64,000 nucleotides of DNA, taken from Climacteris rufus. Taxonomy: Eukaryota; Chordata; Aves; Passeriformes; Climacteridae. The notes beneath the pieces are model-generated. The model saw nothing but the letters and a program-made list of their open reading frames with translations. It was not told where the DNA came from and made no database searches. Positions 1 through 11,951 of this stretch are shown piece after piece. Positions within the stretch are counted from its first letter, which is position 1. Each line of letters begins with the position of its first letter. The stretch lies in the NCBI GenBank assembly GCA_013398175.1, contig VZRZ01006498.1, positions 261,081 through 325,080 on the forward strand. The letters run 5' to 3'. The position numbers and the translations under genes were made by a program.

Positions 1-756
1 ACACTCTTCCATGTGTGTGAAAGACCCAAAGTGCTATTTTCACAACAGCAAAAATCCACAAGAACTCTATACATTAAATAAGAAACCCATTAGATTTCAT
101 GCCCAAGTTTGTATGAAACTTTAGTCATCCCTTTCACATTATTTTGCTGCTACTAAACCAGAAGGGCAAAGAAAGGTGTCTGTAAGGATGCCAAACCCCT
201 TGTGGTAGGTATTGCCCCTGGGATTCAGCCCTGCCACCCCTGAAAATTACTCTTTTGGCCAAGGCTGACTGCTTTTCAGCTGGGTTTGCAGCTAGTTTGT
301 AGGGCTGCTTTGGTGTAACTACTGAACAAAGTTTTTCTATCTCTAAACCAGAGGTGAACCTGTAATTCAAAGGGAAAAAAAAAAAAAAAGATGTCTACAG
401 CACTACAGCACTTTTATGTTCATTTCACAGTTCATGGTGAGAAATTTTTCTTATTTTTCAAGTTCCTACAGTGCTAAGCTGAGAAAATGGGCTTTCAGTA
501 ATTTTCTTTTAATTGGGAGCCCAGCAGTACAAAGATGACAGAGACTGGGGTATATTTTGAAATCACCTCCTGCAGCTTGCACTGTGGCAATAATTGATTC
601 TAGGTGTGACTAAAATATAGTCCATCTAATGGTAATAATAGGTGCCACAGTCTGGTATTCTTTCATAGGTGATAAAAGGATAATTTAACACATGTTATAT
701 CTAATTCTTTTTTATAGTGGGTAACACCAGATCAGGGTTACAATCCCTACTTTACC

Positions 757-1678
757 TAACTGTTGTAGGGCTCAACAACACCTTTGATTTATTTTTGCTC
801 TGTAAGAGATGGTCCGAAAATCTCTCATCTGCCTCACGATCATCGACAGAGACTGAAACCCTAAAAGAGGACTTTTGCACTCAAAAATCCTGGCCTCGCT
901 AAGGTGGGACGTTTGTCAAGTGTTGCCTGCAAGGTGCGCCTGCTGGAACAGGTTCTGCCTAGGTGGAGAGGACTGCACTAAAGCAAGAAAGAATGATCAG
1001 TCCGGAACACTCCCTCTTGAACAGAGTCGACGGGCCTCACCAACAATAGTGGCAGATTTCCTCACCTCCTGGCCAGTTGCCCCCTGCTTTCAAAAAGACT
1101 ATAAAAGACCTTTCTGAATTAACCNNNNNNNNNNNNNNNNNNNNNNNNNNNNNNNNNNNNNNNNNNNNNNNNNNNNNNNNNNNNNNNNNNNNNNNNNNNN
1201 NNNNNNNNNNNNNNNNNNNNNNNNNNNNNNNNNNNNNNNNNNNNNNNNNNNNNNNNNNNNNNNNNNNNNNNNNNNNNNNNNNNNNNNNNNNNNNNNNNNN
1301 NNNNNNNNNNNNNNNNNNNNNNNNNNNNNNNNNNNNNNNNNNNNNNNNNNNNNNNNNNNNNNNNNNNNNNNNNNNNNNNNNNNNNNNNNNNNNNNNNNNN
1401 NNNNNNNNNNNNNNNNNNNNNNNNNNNNNNNNNNNNNNNNNNNNNNNNNNNNNNNNNNNNNNNNNNNNNNNNNNNNNNNNNNNNNNNNNNNNNNNNNNNN
1501 NNNNNNNNNNNNNNNNNNNNNNNNNNNNNNNNNNNNNNNNNNNNNNNNNNNNNNNNNNNNNNNNNNNNNNNNNNNNNNNNNNNNNNNNNNNNNNNNNNNN
1601 NNNNNNNNNNNNNNNNNNNNNNNNNNNNGAACCATCACAACCTCCGCTTGTATTAGCGGATCGTGACATGCTCCCAAC
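757..1678 (+). mobile_element. Possible LTR or ERV remnant interrupted by the gap
   Basis: About 757-1124 is GC-richer than its surroundings and contains a TATA-like ACTATAAAAGACC near 1098-1110, like an LTR U3/R boundary read on the plus strand. A possible start, TGTTGTAGGG, is at about 763. After the gap, 1629-1678 is also GC-richer and may be its continuation. No terminal repeat pair, primer site or coding domain can be read. The extent and family are inference, and an unrelated CpG-rich sequence is possible. Confidence 0.35.
1125..1628. other. Assembly gap (504 N)
   Basis: This is an unsequenced run. It lies inside an LTR-like GC-richer block, so the missing part is probably repetitive. 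Open frames drawn across it are artefacts. Confidence 0.99.
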
Positions 1679-1991
1679 TGTCACAGTAACGACACAAAAG
1701 AAGAGACAGAGACACCTGTTACCAGCAAGGAAGAGAGAGCAGGAAGGGGGCCAGGCCCGCCTTCTTTTATTTTATATACATTTAGAAATCACTATTCATT
1801 GGAGGAAACAAGTTCTTCCTCCCTCAATCACAGTGGTCAAAGGAAATGTCCATCAAAGTTCTGTGTCCAGGAGAAAGGAATGTAAATGATAAGATACAGT
1901 TACAATAACATGGCTATATTTACATAGAAATGTGTGACAAACTAGCTACAAAAGAATGACAACATCCAGAACTGCAAAAATCAGGGCAACA
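1679..1991 (-). mobile_element. Solo LTR, 313 bp, with perfect 6-bp TSD CCCAAC
   Basis: Read on the minus strand, it begins TGTTGCCCTGATTTTTGC and ends CTGTGACA. CCCAAC lies directly on both sides (1673-1678 and 1992-1997), so both ends are exact. An AATAAA signal is at 1771-1766 on the same strand, just after a TATATAAAA-type TATA box. It shares the block read on the plus strand as GTCCATCAAAG...AGGAGAAAGGAATG with the LTRs at 35381, 39810, 57648 and 62696. The 6-bp duplication suggests a class II (ERVK-like) element. The internal region has been lost by LTR-LTR recombination, and it sits against the older gap-broken LTR-like block. Confidence 0.85.
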
Positions 1992-3654
1992 CCCAACTTA
2001 CTTTTTTGTAAGCTTTGTCCAACCTACTTTCCAGTTTTCTATGACTTTCTATAAGAAATTCTAAGTTACATGAGCAGATTTTTGAAAACTGTTGTTGACA
2101 TGAATCCAATTACACAGCTACAGATTTCAGTTTGAAAGTGTATTCCTTTGGTCAAAACTTTCTCTTCTTACTGGCATCTTCCCACAGTTATCCTATCAAA
2201 ACTTAACAGTTAAAATTGGAGGGCCCACTCAGCAGCACAAACATCTGTAAGTCTCAAAATTATTCAAAAACATACATCCTTCTCAAAACTGAAGTTTTGA
2301 AAGTCCAAGCAAGTCCCAAGTAATGGAAACACATTCCTGGAACTGGTAAGTATGGGCAGGACTATGTGAGCCTTATTTGTTTGTGGAGAATCTAAAGGGA
2401 GGGTCTAAAATGACTCTAGACATCTGTGTTTACTCATCTAAATTGCTTCACTGGTGCCTCTGTTTTGAGATCGTAATGAAGGGTTCCTGAGGACTTGAAT
2501 GTGTGGCATTGCCATTGACTCCAGTAGGACTCATGGTCTCTCAGTATCTCTCCAAGCCATGAGAACTGCAACCACTGAAAAATTTTGTGGTATACAAATG
2601 CCTCAGTTCAATCTTGAAGACCTTGGAGCCTGCCCTCAGCTGTTGTCCTGCACATGCTGCTTTGGTTTAGGAAGTAAGAAAATGCTCAGTCTGGATCTGG
2701 GCTAAGTTGCCATAGACTTAATAACTCTGTGTGCCCTGTTCATATAACTCATGCCCACACTCCATCCGTGTGCAAACAGGAACTTCCCCATCATATATTT
2801 TTGGTATGATTATTTAGATATTCTACTCTGGATCCTGCACAAAACATAGATTTTCATCCAGCAGCTTTTTGGCAACGAGATAGCCTCACACAGCTTTGCA
2901 ACAGCTCTACTGTCTTGCCTGACTCATTTACCCCTCTGTTGTGCTCCTCAGGCCAAACACTGGTTCCTTGGAAACCCCTTGCTGGTCTCTCCCTTTGCTC
3001 TCTTCCCTTTGCTTTTCTTTCTGCAGTGCCCTTTAGTCACTACCATTTGCTGTTTGCTTCTCTGAAGCAGATGTATGGCCTGTCTTCTTGGAAATCATCT
3101 GCCAGTGGATCTCTGGAATATTTTTCTTCTCCTGTGGGAACAGCTGGGATGAGTGCTTACCCAGTCCCCACCCATCTTGTTGGTCTGCTTTATCCAGTAG
3201 CTCATTACATAGCACAGACAATTCAGAGATGGAATAGGCAGGACCAGCTCCCCTCACTGCCTCACAACCTTTGAGTCTACAACTACAACCTCCCAGATCC
3301 AGGGCTGCAGATGATTTTTCTGAGACAGGACTTTTTTATTCTTTCCAGCTGAAATTGTTCCTTTGTGTGAAATAAGTGCTCAACAACTATGAATGAATAT
3401 TCATCCTGAATAGGATGAGAGAAAGCAAGCTGAGCATGTCTTCAGCAACTGCAAGACTCTACTGGGATAAGAAGGTTCCTGCTTCAATAAGTGATTATGA
3501 TGAGAATATTTTGAGTATATACAAGAGATTCTTGTGATGGAGACTATATTTAAGATGGGTGTTGCATGCTAATTCTGGCATGTTCCCTATACACCTTCAG
3601 CATCTTTTAAATGTAGAATTTATGTATGTCATTTTACTATAACATGGAATAAGA

Positions 3655-3765
3655 GCATCGCAGAATTTTTGAGGTAGGAAGGAACCTCTGGAGATCCTCT
3701 TGTCCAGCCATGTCAAATGTTACTGAGGCATATCTGCATCAGCAGGTGCAGAGAAAGTCTTGGCC
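3655..3765 (-). mobile_element. CR1 LINE 3' end fragment, antisense
   Basis: The plus strand reads GTAGGAAGGAACCTCTGGAG and then ATCCTCTTGTCCAGCC, which is the reverse complement of a CR1 3' terminus. It lies directly next to a separate plus-sense CR1 copy. Confidence 0.7.
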
Positions 3766-3837
3766 CTACTTTGCATCATGGATAGGCTGAAAAACCTGAA
3801 CTGGCAGCACATGTACTTATGTAAGCCGATACTAAGT

Positions 3838-4690
3838 GGGTGGGAGTGTTGATTTGCTGGAGGAGGGCAGGAAGGGTCCACAGAGAGATCTTGACAGACT
3901 GGATCAATGGTCTGGCGACAACTGCATGAAGTTCAGTAAGACCAAGTGCCAGGTTGTGCTCTTGGCTCACAACAACCCCATGCAGTGCTACAAGCTGGGG
4001 AAAGAGTGGCTGGAAGGTTGCTCAGCAGAAAGGGACTGGAAGTGCTGATCAACAGTAGCTGAACATGAGTCAGCATGTGCCCAGGTGGCCGAGAAGGCCA
4101 ATGTCATTCTGGTCTGTGTCAAACCATAGTGTGGCCAGCAGGACCAGGGAAGTGATTGTCCTGCTGTACTTGGCACTGGTGAGGCCACACCGCGAGTCCT
4201 GTGTTCATTTCTGGGCCCCACCCTTCAAAAAGGACATTGAATTGCTGGATCATATTCAAAGAAGGGCAAAGGAGGTGGTGAAGGGTCCTATGAGGAGTGG
4301 CTGAGGGAGCTGGGGTTATTTAGTCTGGAGAAGAGGAGGCTCAGGGTGGCACCTCCATGCTCTCTACAATTACCTGAGAGAAGATTGTAGTGAGGTGGGG
4401 GTTGGTCTGTTCTTCCATATCACAAGTGGAAGGACAAGAGGAAATGGCTTTAAAGTGCACCAGGGGAGGTTCAGATTAGGTATGAGAAAAAAATAAGTCA
4501 CTGAAAAAGTGGTCAGGTATTGGAATAATAAATTGCCCAAGGAGGTGGTGGAGTTACTGTCTCTGGAAGTTTTCAAGAAGCATCTGGATGTGGCACTTGG
4601 GGATACAGGGCTGATTATGGTGGTGCTGGATTGACAGCTGGACAGATGATGCTGAAGGTATCTTCCAACCTTGGTGATTCTGCGATTCTA
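3838..4690 (+). mobile_element. 5'-truncated CR1 LINE, about 0.85 kb
   Basis: It has the typical CR1 3' region in sense orientation: the block around AGTGCCAGGTTGTGCTC, the TACTTGGCACTGGTGAGG block, GGGCAAAGGAGGTGGTGAAG, the TCTGGAGAAGAGGAGGCTCA block and the end ATCTTCCAACCTTGGTGATT followed by the 8-mer-like GATTCTGCGATTCTA. It has no poly(A) tail, as expected for CR1. Small open frames inside it on both strands are remnants or chance. Reverse transcriptase reading frames are not intact. Confidence 0.93.
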
Positions 4691-6794
4691 CAGGCTTCAA
4701 TTTTAGATTTATTGGCTCAGGTCTTTACTAACTTATGGGTCTTCCTCACACTCTCTTTTATTCTAAGTGTGGTTAATCTTTCACCCATGTGAGATTTTTA
4801 GTTATTAAAGCATACAATGTTGACTAAAAGAGAAAATATACTAAAATTCATAGTTCAGGAATAGTTTTATATTTGCTTAAACCAAAAATATCTGCAAGGA
4901 ATGTGGAAGTCGAGATACGTTTTTGAGAGAGGCAACATGCTACAGTAGCATGATCCTTGCTCAGTTATAGTGATTCATGGTAAATAAACCCTTTCAATCA
5001 CAAACGTGAGCCTAATTTTCTCACCATTCTTGAAAACGAAGCCTCAGTGGGGTGCATTCTTAATATTATTTTCTGTTGAATACACTAATGGTTTTCCAAA
5101 TTTTCAGCTTCATTACTATGGAGATGACTCAAATCTGATTATCATTGCTGAAGGCACCACCTTAGGTTGAAGAGATTAAACAATTTTGCTTTTGCACACT
5201 ATTTGCTCCAAAACCTGGTTAGCACTGTCAGCTTAGAACTACCCCTACTGGGGTATTTTGCTGGAATGTAAAATGTGATTTATGATTTCAACTCCATTAC
5301 TATGCTGATTATCCATGGCAGTGAAAACTTATACCCAATATAATGTGAAATGTTTAGTTTAAGAACTTTGCCCATAAGGAAATAAAAGATATGATATACT
5401 GTAATAGCAGTGTCTTTCAAACTGTAGTGATTAAACCAGGCCAGGGTCCAATGTAGTCCTCTGAGATTCTTGCTGTTACCGACAGGAAAATCTGTGAGGC
5501 AGCTAAACAACCTCCCCATGTCCTACATCCCTTGTCTATAGCTCAGAAATGATTAAATTTTCTTCTCCTGTGACTACTTGAGGTTTGCAGATGGAAAACA
5601 ATGTCTAAAACCCAGTTTAATGAGGAGCTCATAAGCTCTGTGAGAGTTTTAGTCCTCACAGACGAAGTCTCTTGCAACTTTACCCCTCAAGGAATTTGCC
5701 CTGGATGGTGGAGATGGGATTTCCTCCATTTGCAGGTCAGTGGGTTGTGCATGTGTAGGTGTGCACATTCATGTGACACCCACTCATGCTCTTCCTTCCT
5801 GAGAGGAGACCACTTCACTGCATTTGTCCTCTCCTCTCTAAAAAAAACTTGTAGTATAACATATGAGACAAACTATGCACCAAAGGGGGATGAAGGTGGT
5901 GGGAAGCAAGGTTAGTGGGAAACAAGGTTGATCTTGTGCTTTATAGAGTCGCCTTTGAAAAGTGCTGAGGAAGATACTGGAAATCTGACATCTGCTTGTA
6001 TTATTCACTCCCCTGAGTAAGCGGGAACAGCAGATGTGCTCTTTCTAGCTCTGCACTGCATGGAGTTTCACAAAGGTTCTATTGAACCTAAAGTTTACAT
6101 CTGATAGAACAGTCAGCAATATAATTTGTCTACCTGGCCCCCATATGCAACTCCATGGGCACTGATTTTTGGTACTTTTTTTCCCATTATTGATTGTTTG
6201 CTTCTATCATATTACCTTGTGACATGACTTGAATCATCCAAATCCAGTGTGGAACAAATTGACCAGAATAAGACACATATAAGCTAGCAGCACTCCTGGA
6301 CTACTGTTTTGCCATCTTGTTAGCTTACCACAAAAATCACTCAGAACTTGCCATTCACTCACTAATGGTCCTCACATAATTACAGAAGTATCCAAATCTG
6401 AAATGTCATTCATCCTTGAAATCAGCACTATTGATTTTATATAGCTTGGTGTCAAAAACAATGTTTATGTTTCTGAGACACGACCTGATACACTTTCTCT
6501 CTGAAGCCTGCTAGCTTAAATAATAGTGTGCAATGAATAGACTTGTAAAACACCATTTCATACAGTGGTACACTGATTACAGGTGATGCAATATGTCATC
6601 ACAAACACAGTAAAACTCCTGACCTATTTCACTGAAAGTTTTCCTGTATAGAATGAAGAAATGTCTAGATGTTGACTTGCTTGATAGCACATATTACATA
6701 AAAATTTGTCATCTTGTTTAAAGTAGAGTACTGATGGAGACCAGAATGTAAAATATTATCTGTTGGAAAAAAAAGTGATATTCCTAGATATTCC

Positions 6795-7009
6795 TATCCT
6801 CCTAGATACTAGGAAGAAGTCCTTTAGTGTGAGGTTGGTGAGACACTGGCACAGGTTTCACAGAGAAGTTGTGGATGTCTTATCCCTGAAAGTGTTCCAG
6901 GCCAGCTTGGATGGTCTAATGGAAAGTCTCCCTGCCTGGGGCAGAGGTTTTGGAACTGGGTGATCATTAAGGTCCTTTACAACCAAAACCATTCCATGAT
7001 TCTATGATC
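6795..7009 (+). mobile_element. CR1 LINE 3' fragment
   Basis: GAGGTTGGTGAGACACTGGC, CAGAGAAGTTGTGGATG and GTGTTCCAGGCCAGCTTGGA lead to a 3' end CCATTCCATGATTCTATGAT. It is the last ~215 bp of a sense CR1 copy, heavily 5' truncated. Confidence 0.92.
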
Positions 7010-10000
7010 TATAGTTTTTCCATCAATGGAAGCGTAGATTTACAGTTAATGTAATAACACAAACAGATATTTATGAAATTACTCCCTTGTCTTGTGGATT
7101 AAACACCAAGGCCAAAATTCTGAAGAAGGGGTAAATGTTTAATGTGATTGACTACTTACAGTTAAGTTTTGAATTCTCTGTAAGTTCAACCAAAATCACC
7201 TGTAATTTTTGAAGCTTACCCCTTGAAAGAATAGCCAAAGTCATGGCATGCAGGGAGAGATATGAAAATAAATAAATATATGAGGGAGGTTTCTTCAAAT
7301 GTAAAATGAGTACAAGTGCAGAACAACCCCTTTCAATAATTTCCTCAGTCATGCTGAGGTAAAATCCTTTCAATGCAGCAGTATGTTACCATTTCTTATT
7401 TCTTTAAGTAATATGCTAAATACTGCTGTAACTCCTCATAGGATGAGCACTGATCACAGTTTCTGCTTAGGAATCCAGTTGGAGTAGACACTGAAGGTAC
7501 TAACTTAGTGACTATTAACAGGGATGCGTTTGATTCTTATTTTCCACAACTTTAATTGTCTCTAGTTCTAATTATCTAAAACACAATGGAAGGACATTTT
7601 TTTTTCACATGTGCATAACTATATACCATAAATATATTCACATTTAGTAATACACCAACAGAGTGGTTATGTAGAACTTTTTCTCCATTACCTTAGGCTG
7701 CTAAGTTATGCAGCCAGGACAGTATCAGAAAGATTTAAATGTAACCTTTAGAAACTTTTTGCTTGGTTAGTGGGATTTATATGCGATGGATGCTAGTTAT
7801 CTGTTAAAATACAATGTGATATTTCTAGATTAATTCTGTTCATGCAAGTATGGAATGGCAATCCTTCTTTGAGAGGTTAATCAGAAAAAAATACTTATTA
7901 TAGCAACCACAAAACTTCAAGCCCTTTTTGTCTCAAACGAGTTATTATTCCACCATCCAAACTACTATTTATTCCCTGTGGCACTGGGTGTTTTTTGTAA
8001 GTAGTTTCTCAGAGGATTTTCTTATCAGTTTTCCAGAGCTGATTGTTATAAGGGCATGGATTGTAAGCATAGGGCTGTAACTGCTGTACATGAGAGCCTT
8101 TATTTTCTTTTTCTCTCTCATCCTTATGGCCAGAACATTTCATTGCTGCAAAATGCTCAGAGCTGCAGTACTAACTTGTCGAGTTGTACTGGTTTACTTT
8201 ATATTTAAAAATAGTCTTGCTTCCCAACAATACCAATATAATTAAAAAACATTCTCATAGACTTTGTGGATCAATTTTTTTTTAGCTTACCTGCATAGCA
8301 ACACCTTATGCATGGAATAGGGAACTATGAATGAAAAATGTATTTGGATACTGAACAGAAAATGATAACTATTCTTAGCATGGTTTTCATAAATTATGTT
8401 CATACTGCTTTAGTGACACATGAAACTTAGAAGCTTCCAAGATTAAGAAAATGCAATTCTTAAATTCAATTAAATATCCCCACTGAGCTTCCCTCTTTCT
8501 CTTCCTCACCCCACTGAATAATTCCTCCTTTTCAGGAAGTTTGGCACATTTCTTGTCAGTCATTTTTTAATACAGTACTGGTGTTTAAATTTCTCAAACT
8601 ATTAAAATGATAGCAGGATTACATTTTTTATCCATTTTACTTACTTAAGATTAGTACTTGATATTATGGATGCCTGTTTCTATTTGGTCTGCTTTGGAAT
8701 TTTGTGAAAGATGGTTGTATTACAGAGCTTTAAATGTTATCTTTCCATGAGAGAAAGAAATTTTTTGAGAAGTGTCTTAAAGTCACGTTTTAAGAGAAGA
8801 AATTGCAAAACTGAATTAGTGCATAAATCAGAGAAAATATTTATTTACAGACATGTAAAAATTATGTTACAACATTTGAAAGAAAAATGTAACTAACTGT
8901 CAATCTGCTCTAATGGGCAAACTCTGAACATTTCAATTCTAAATTGCAGTGGCACCAATTAAAAATATGACTAACGAGATTGTAGTTATCTACATAGTTT
9001 AAGTACAGTGATTTTTCAGAACTAAAAATTCATCTACAGAGAAAACTAATAAGAACCGCAACAATATGTAATACAAGAGTTTACAAAAGTAAAAATATTT
9101 TTTCTTGATCCAAACTTTAAAGCTTTTTAGTAAATATTTTCCAGTCATGCAGCTGCACAGGTTTGAAACTAATATCTGAAATACACAGAGCATATAGGTC
9201 TGTGTAGAAAATGAATTGGTTTGATTCAGGACTGTCCATGAAGGATTTTATAAGACTGTTGACTGACAAGGTCTTCTATGTTTCCTATTCTGTATTGCAA
9301 GGGATGAGCAATGTTAAAAAAATCCCACAGTTGACAAAACTCATATAAAACGAGTAACAGGTACTGATGGCAAACAACACTGAGCATACTGCATACATGG
9401 ACAGTAGAGAACTATTGAGCTCTGTTGAAGCTACCAGCATCCTCTGGAGTGATTTTAAGCAAACATGCCATTGAGAAACCTTGCTAGTAGTAGACTGCAC
9501 GGGGTAATAATCTTCTGGCTTGCAAATGAAGTAGTGCCGAATGGTGTTATCAGAGGTGACTTTTTGTGTTCAAAATAAATTCAGGACTTAAACTGTGGTG
9601 TGAAACAGTGCCAACATTATGAATGTGCAATCATTTCTGTGAGTTTATAATCTAAGGGTAATGATTGTAAAGAAGGTGTAAAAATCTAAGAGTGCTTTCT
9701 GTGAGTATTAGCTTATTTGGAATGGAGGTGGTGAAGAGACAATATACCTAGATATTTCTCATATCTAGTTTATTAACACCAATATCAGAACTGATCTCCT
9801 TGGATGACATTCTGCAACTTTGAAGTCAGCCAAGAGTTTATGTGATTTAAATGGGATGAATGCCCCTTGAGCTACTAAGGTTTGGAGTTAATTTTTTTAA
9901 CTGTCAGACAAAGACAGAGATCCCAAAATGGAAATTTTTTTTCCATTTTATAGTTAAAAATGTTCATAACATTTATTACCAGATAGAAAGGGGAGAAGTA

Positions 10001-10984
10001 TTTCACCCTATGATTTGACCTAAAATTTCACTTAAACACATGCTATATTTTTTGCTACACTTTTCTGGGAAAGTCAGTCTTGGTAAATTCTGAAGCTGCA
10101 ATTCTTTATGCTGAGATATTTATACTAGTCTGTCCTTATTTAAGGAGCTAGGTACTACTCAGCACTTATGTAGACCATATAACTGCACACATAATAGACA
10201 AGCTAAATATAAGGTACACAAACATAACGGAGAGTGCTATGTTACATAGCTGCTTAGTGAGAAAACTCTCACTCAATAATAGATAATTAAATTCAAATGT
10301 ATGTTTTTCTTCCAAATTTTTGAAGAACATCAGTCCTTCTTTGATGATGGCCCTCATGCCAGAAACCAGAGACCTTGAGCTCCCACCCCTTTATACTCCC
10401 ACTGTTTGAGGTGAATCTGTCATCTCAGAAACTACTTTATTAAATGGAAATTTAAAGATTGATCTTTTAAAAAGTCTCTCTGCTAACTTTTTTCACTTCT
10501 GCTTTCAGTCTACAGCGATTGATGGAAAGGGCAAGGCAAGAGTTTGCCTTGGTAGTGCTGGATGATCCGAAATACCAAGTACCCAAGTACCTGAAGCACC
10601 AAGAGTCATGGATCTCAGTGGTCATCAGGACTCCGTGCTGCAGAATGACACACAGCTGGGTCTGAATTCCATTTGACTATGTAAGACACTTCCTAAATTA
10701 ATACTTCTCCCTCTTGGAAGGCTGTAGCTACTAAATAATTTATTTACCCTGCAATCACTTCAAAGACATATCTTTTTCTATATGAGTACCTCCCGCATAA
10801 AGATGTAGATGAATAAATATGTATTCCTTGTTTCATGTCATCTGCAATGCTAAAGAGGCCTGACTTTTGGATGGTGAACAAGTTGATACCTTTATTAGAG
10901 AAGAAGACCATGTGCCCATACATATATGCTTTGATACCTTTAATGTCTCAGTAAGACCAGAGAAATAATGCATCCATTCTGTTT

Positions 10985-11933
10985 GAAATGAAATATGATT
11001 TATTAAGAAATTTTATACTGAGATTCCCCCTACAATATCTGTAATAATTAATTATTCCAACTTCAGGCTTTTAGGAGGGCCTCAGGAGTGAGTGGAAAGA
11101 GTACTGCCAGAAAATAACTCAAAAAGCAATAAGTAGGCTAACTCAGGCTGTCATATATTGGCAGGCTATAAGTAATTTTCCTGGCTAGACAGGAGACTAA
11201 CTGACTTTCCATATGGTAACAACAAACTGCCTTTAGAGATTTGCAAGAACAGCTGTAACAACTGTCTGATGAATGGCATCACAGAGTGCTTATCTGAAGA
11301 AAAGGATTTACAGCAGGATCCAATTTACAGTTTATCAAGGATTGCTCTCTTATTTTGACATTTTCACTTTTTAGAAGCTATTCTATTGCTAAATGTAATT
11401 ATTTCCAATGACAAATAAATTCAATAAAATAATGGAAAATACCATACAGTGTATTTAATTGTGGCACTGATCAAAATGGTGGTTTGAATTAAGCAGTAAA
11501 CAAAGAAGTGCAATATCACCTGACTCTAAATATGGTAAAACAGTAAAATGTGCTAATCATAAAAATAGCTTTTAGAAATATACATTTGTATACAGTGTTT
11601 TCCACACCTGTTAAATATGTCCTTCATATTATTATGATACAGTACATTGGCCTTTAAGACATCAAAATTAAAAAAATAATACCAATAATTAGCCAGAGAA
11701 AACCACATTTACAATCTAAACCATAAAAATCTGACAATTGTACAGATTAGAACATATAAGAAATGGAATTTCTAGTATTTTAACAATAACGTCCATTTTA
11801 ATAAGGAAATTGAGTTTCATACAAATTGAATCAAAGGTGTTGTCAGCCATTAAGAAACTGCAGTTCACAGTTTTCTGTGGGGAAGTCAGAGTTTCTCTTC
11901 TCAGCCTTCAGGGGGTTCACACATGACATCTCA
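10985..11933 (-). other. RALYL: Probable RALYL 3' untranslated region (end not certain)
   Basis: This stretch follows the stop codon on the minus strand. Candidate poly(A) signals on that strand are ATTAAA at 11802-11797, ATTAAA at 11459-11454 and the first canonical AATAAA at 11004-10999. The last would give a 3' UTR of roughly 0.95 kb. The sequence is AT-rich and free of recognisable repeats. The true cleavage site cannot be chosen from sequence alone. Confidence 0.45.
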
Positions 11934-11951
11934 TCACTTGATCTGTAAAAA
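11934..11951 (-). CDS. RALYL: RALYL terminal exon, coding part (FLQIK and stop)
   Basis: On the minus strand the acceptor CATTTCTCAG is followed at once by TTT TTA CAG ATC AAG TGA, giving FLQIK and stop. The preceding exon ends in phase 0 after ...NEL, so the joined C terminus is NELFLQIK, the ending I recall for RALYL. The coding part is only 18 nt, too short to stand out as an ORF. Support comes from the exact family C terminus, the correct phase, the acceptor and the right order along the strand, about 17.7 kb beyond the previous exon. A chance match of all these is unlikely but not excluded. Transcript data would settle it. Confidence 0.85.
   Translation of the reverse strand, partial: FLQIK

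Larger units (their letters stand above)
1..10984. other. Probable intergenic region downstream of RALYL
   Basis: No exon-like segment was found on either strand. Recognisable elements are an LTR-like block broken by a gap (about 700-1678), a solo LTR (1679-1991), CR1 pieces (3655-3765, 3838-4690 and 6795-7009) and a 17-A run near 373. 1-700, 1998-3650, 4691-6790 and 7010-10984 hold nothing I recognise. Confidence 0.6.

Noticed and set aside
1037..1889. Open frames of 192-270 codons across the N run
   Set aside because: Most of each frame is unknown bases, so they are artefacts of the gap.
10505..10645. Short inverted repeat around AAGGCAAGAGTTTGCCTTGG
   Set aside because: A small hairpin is possible, but it has no further structure, flanking repeat or conserved context to support a hairpin RNA or MITE.
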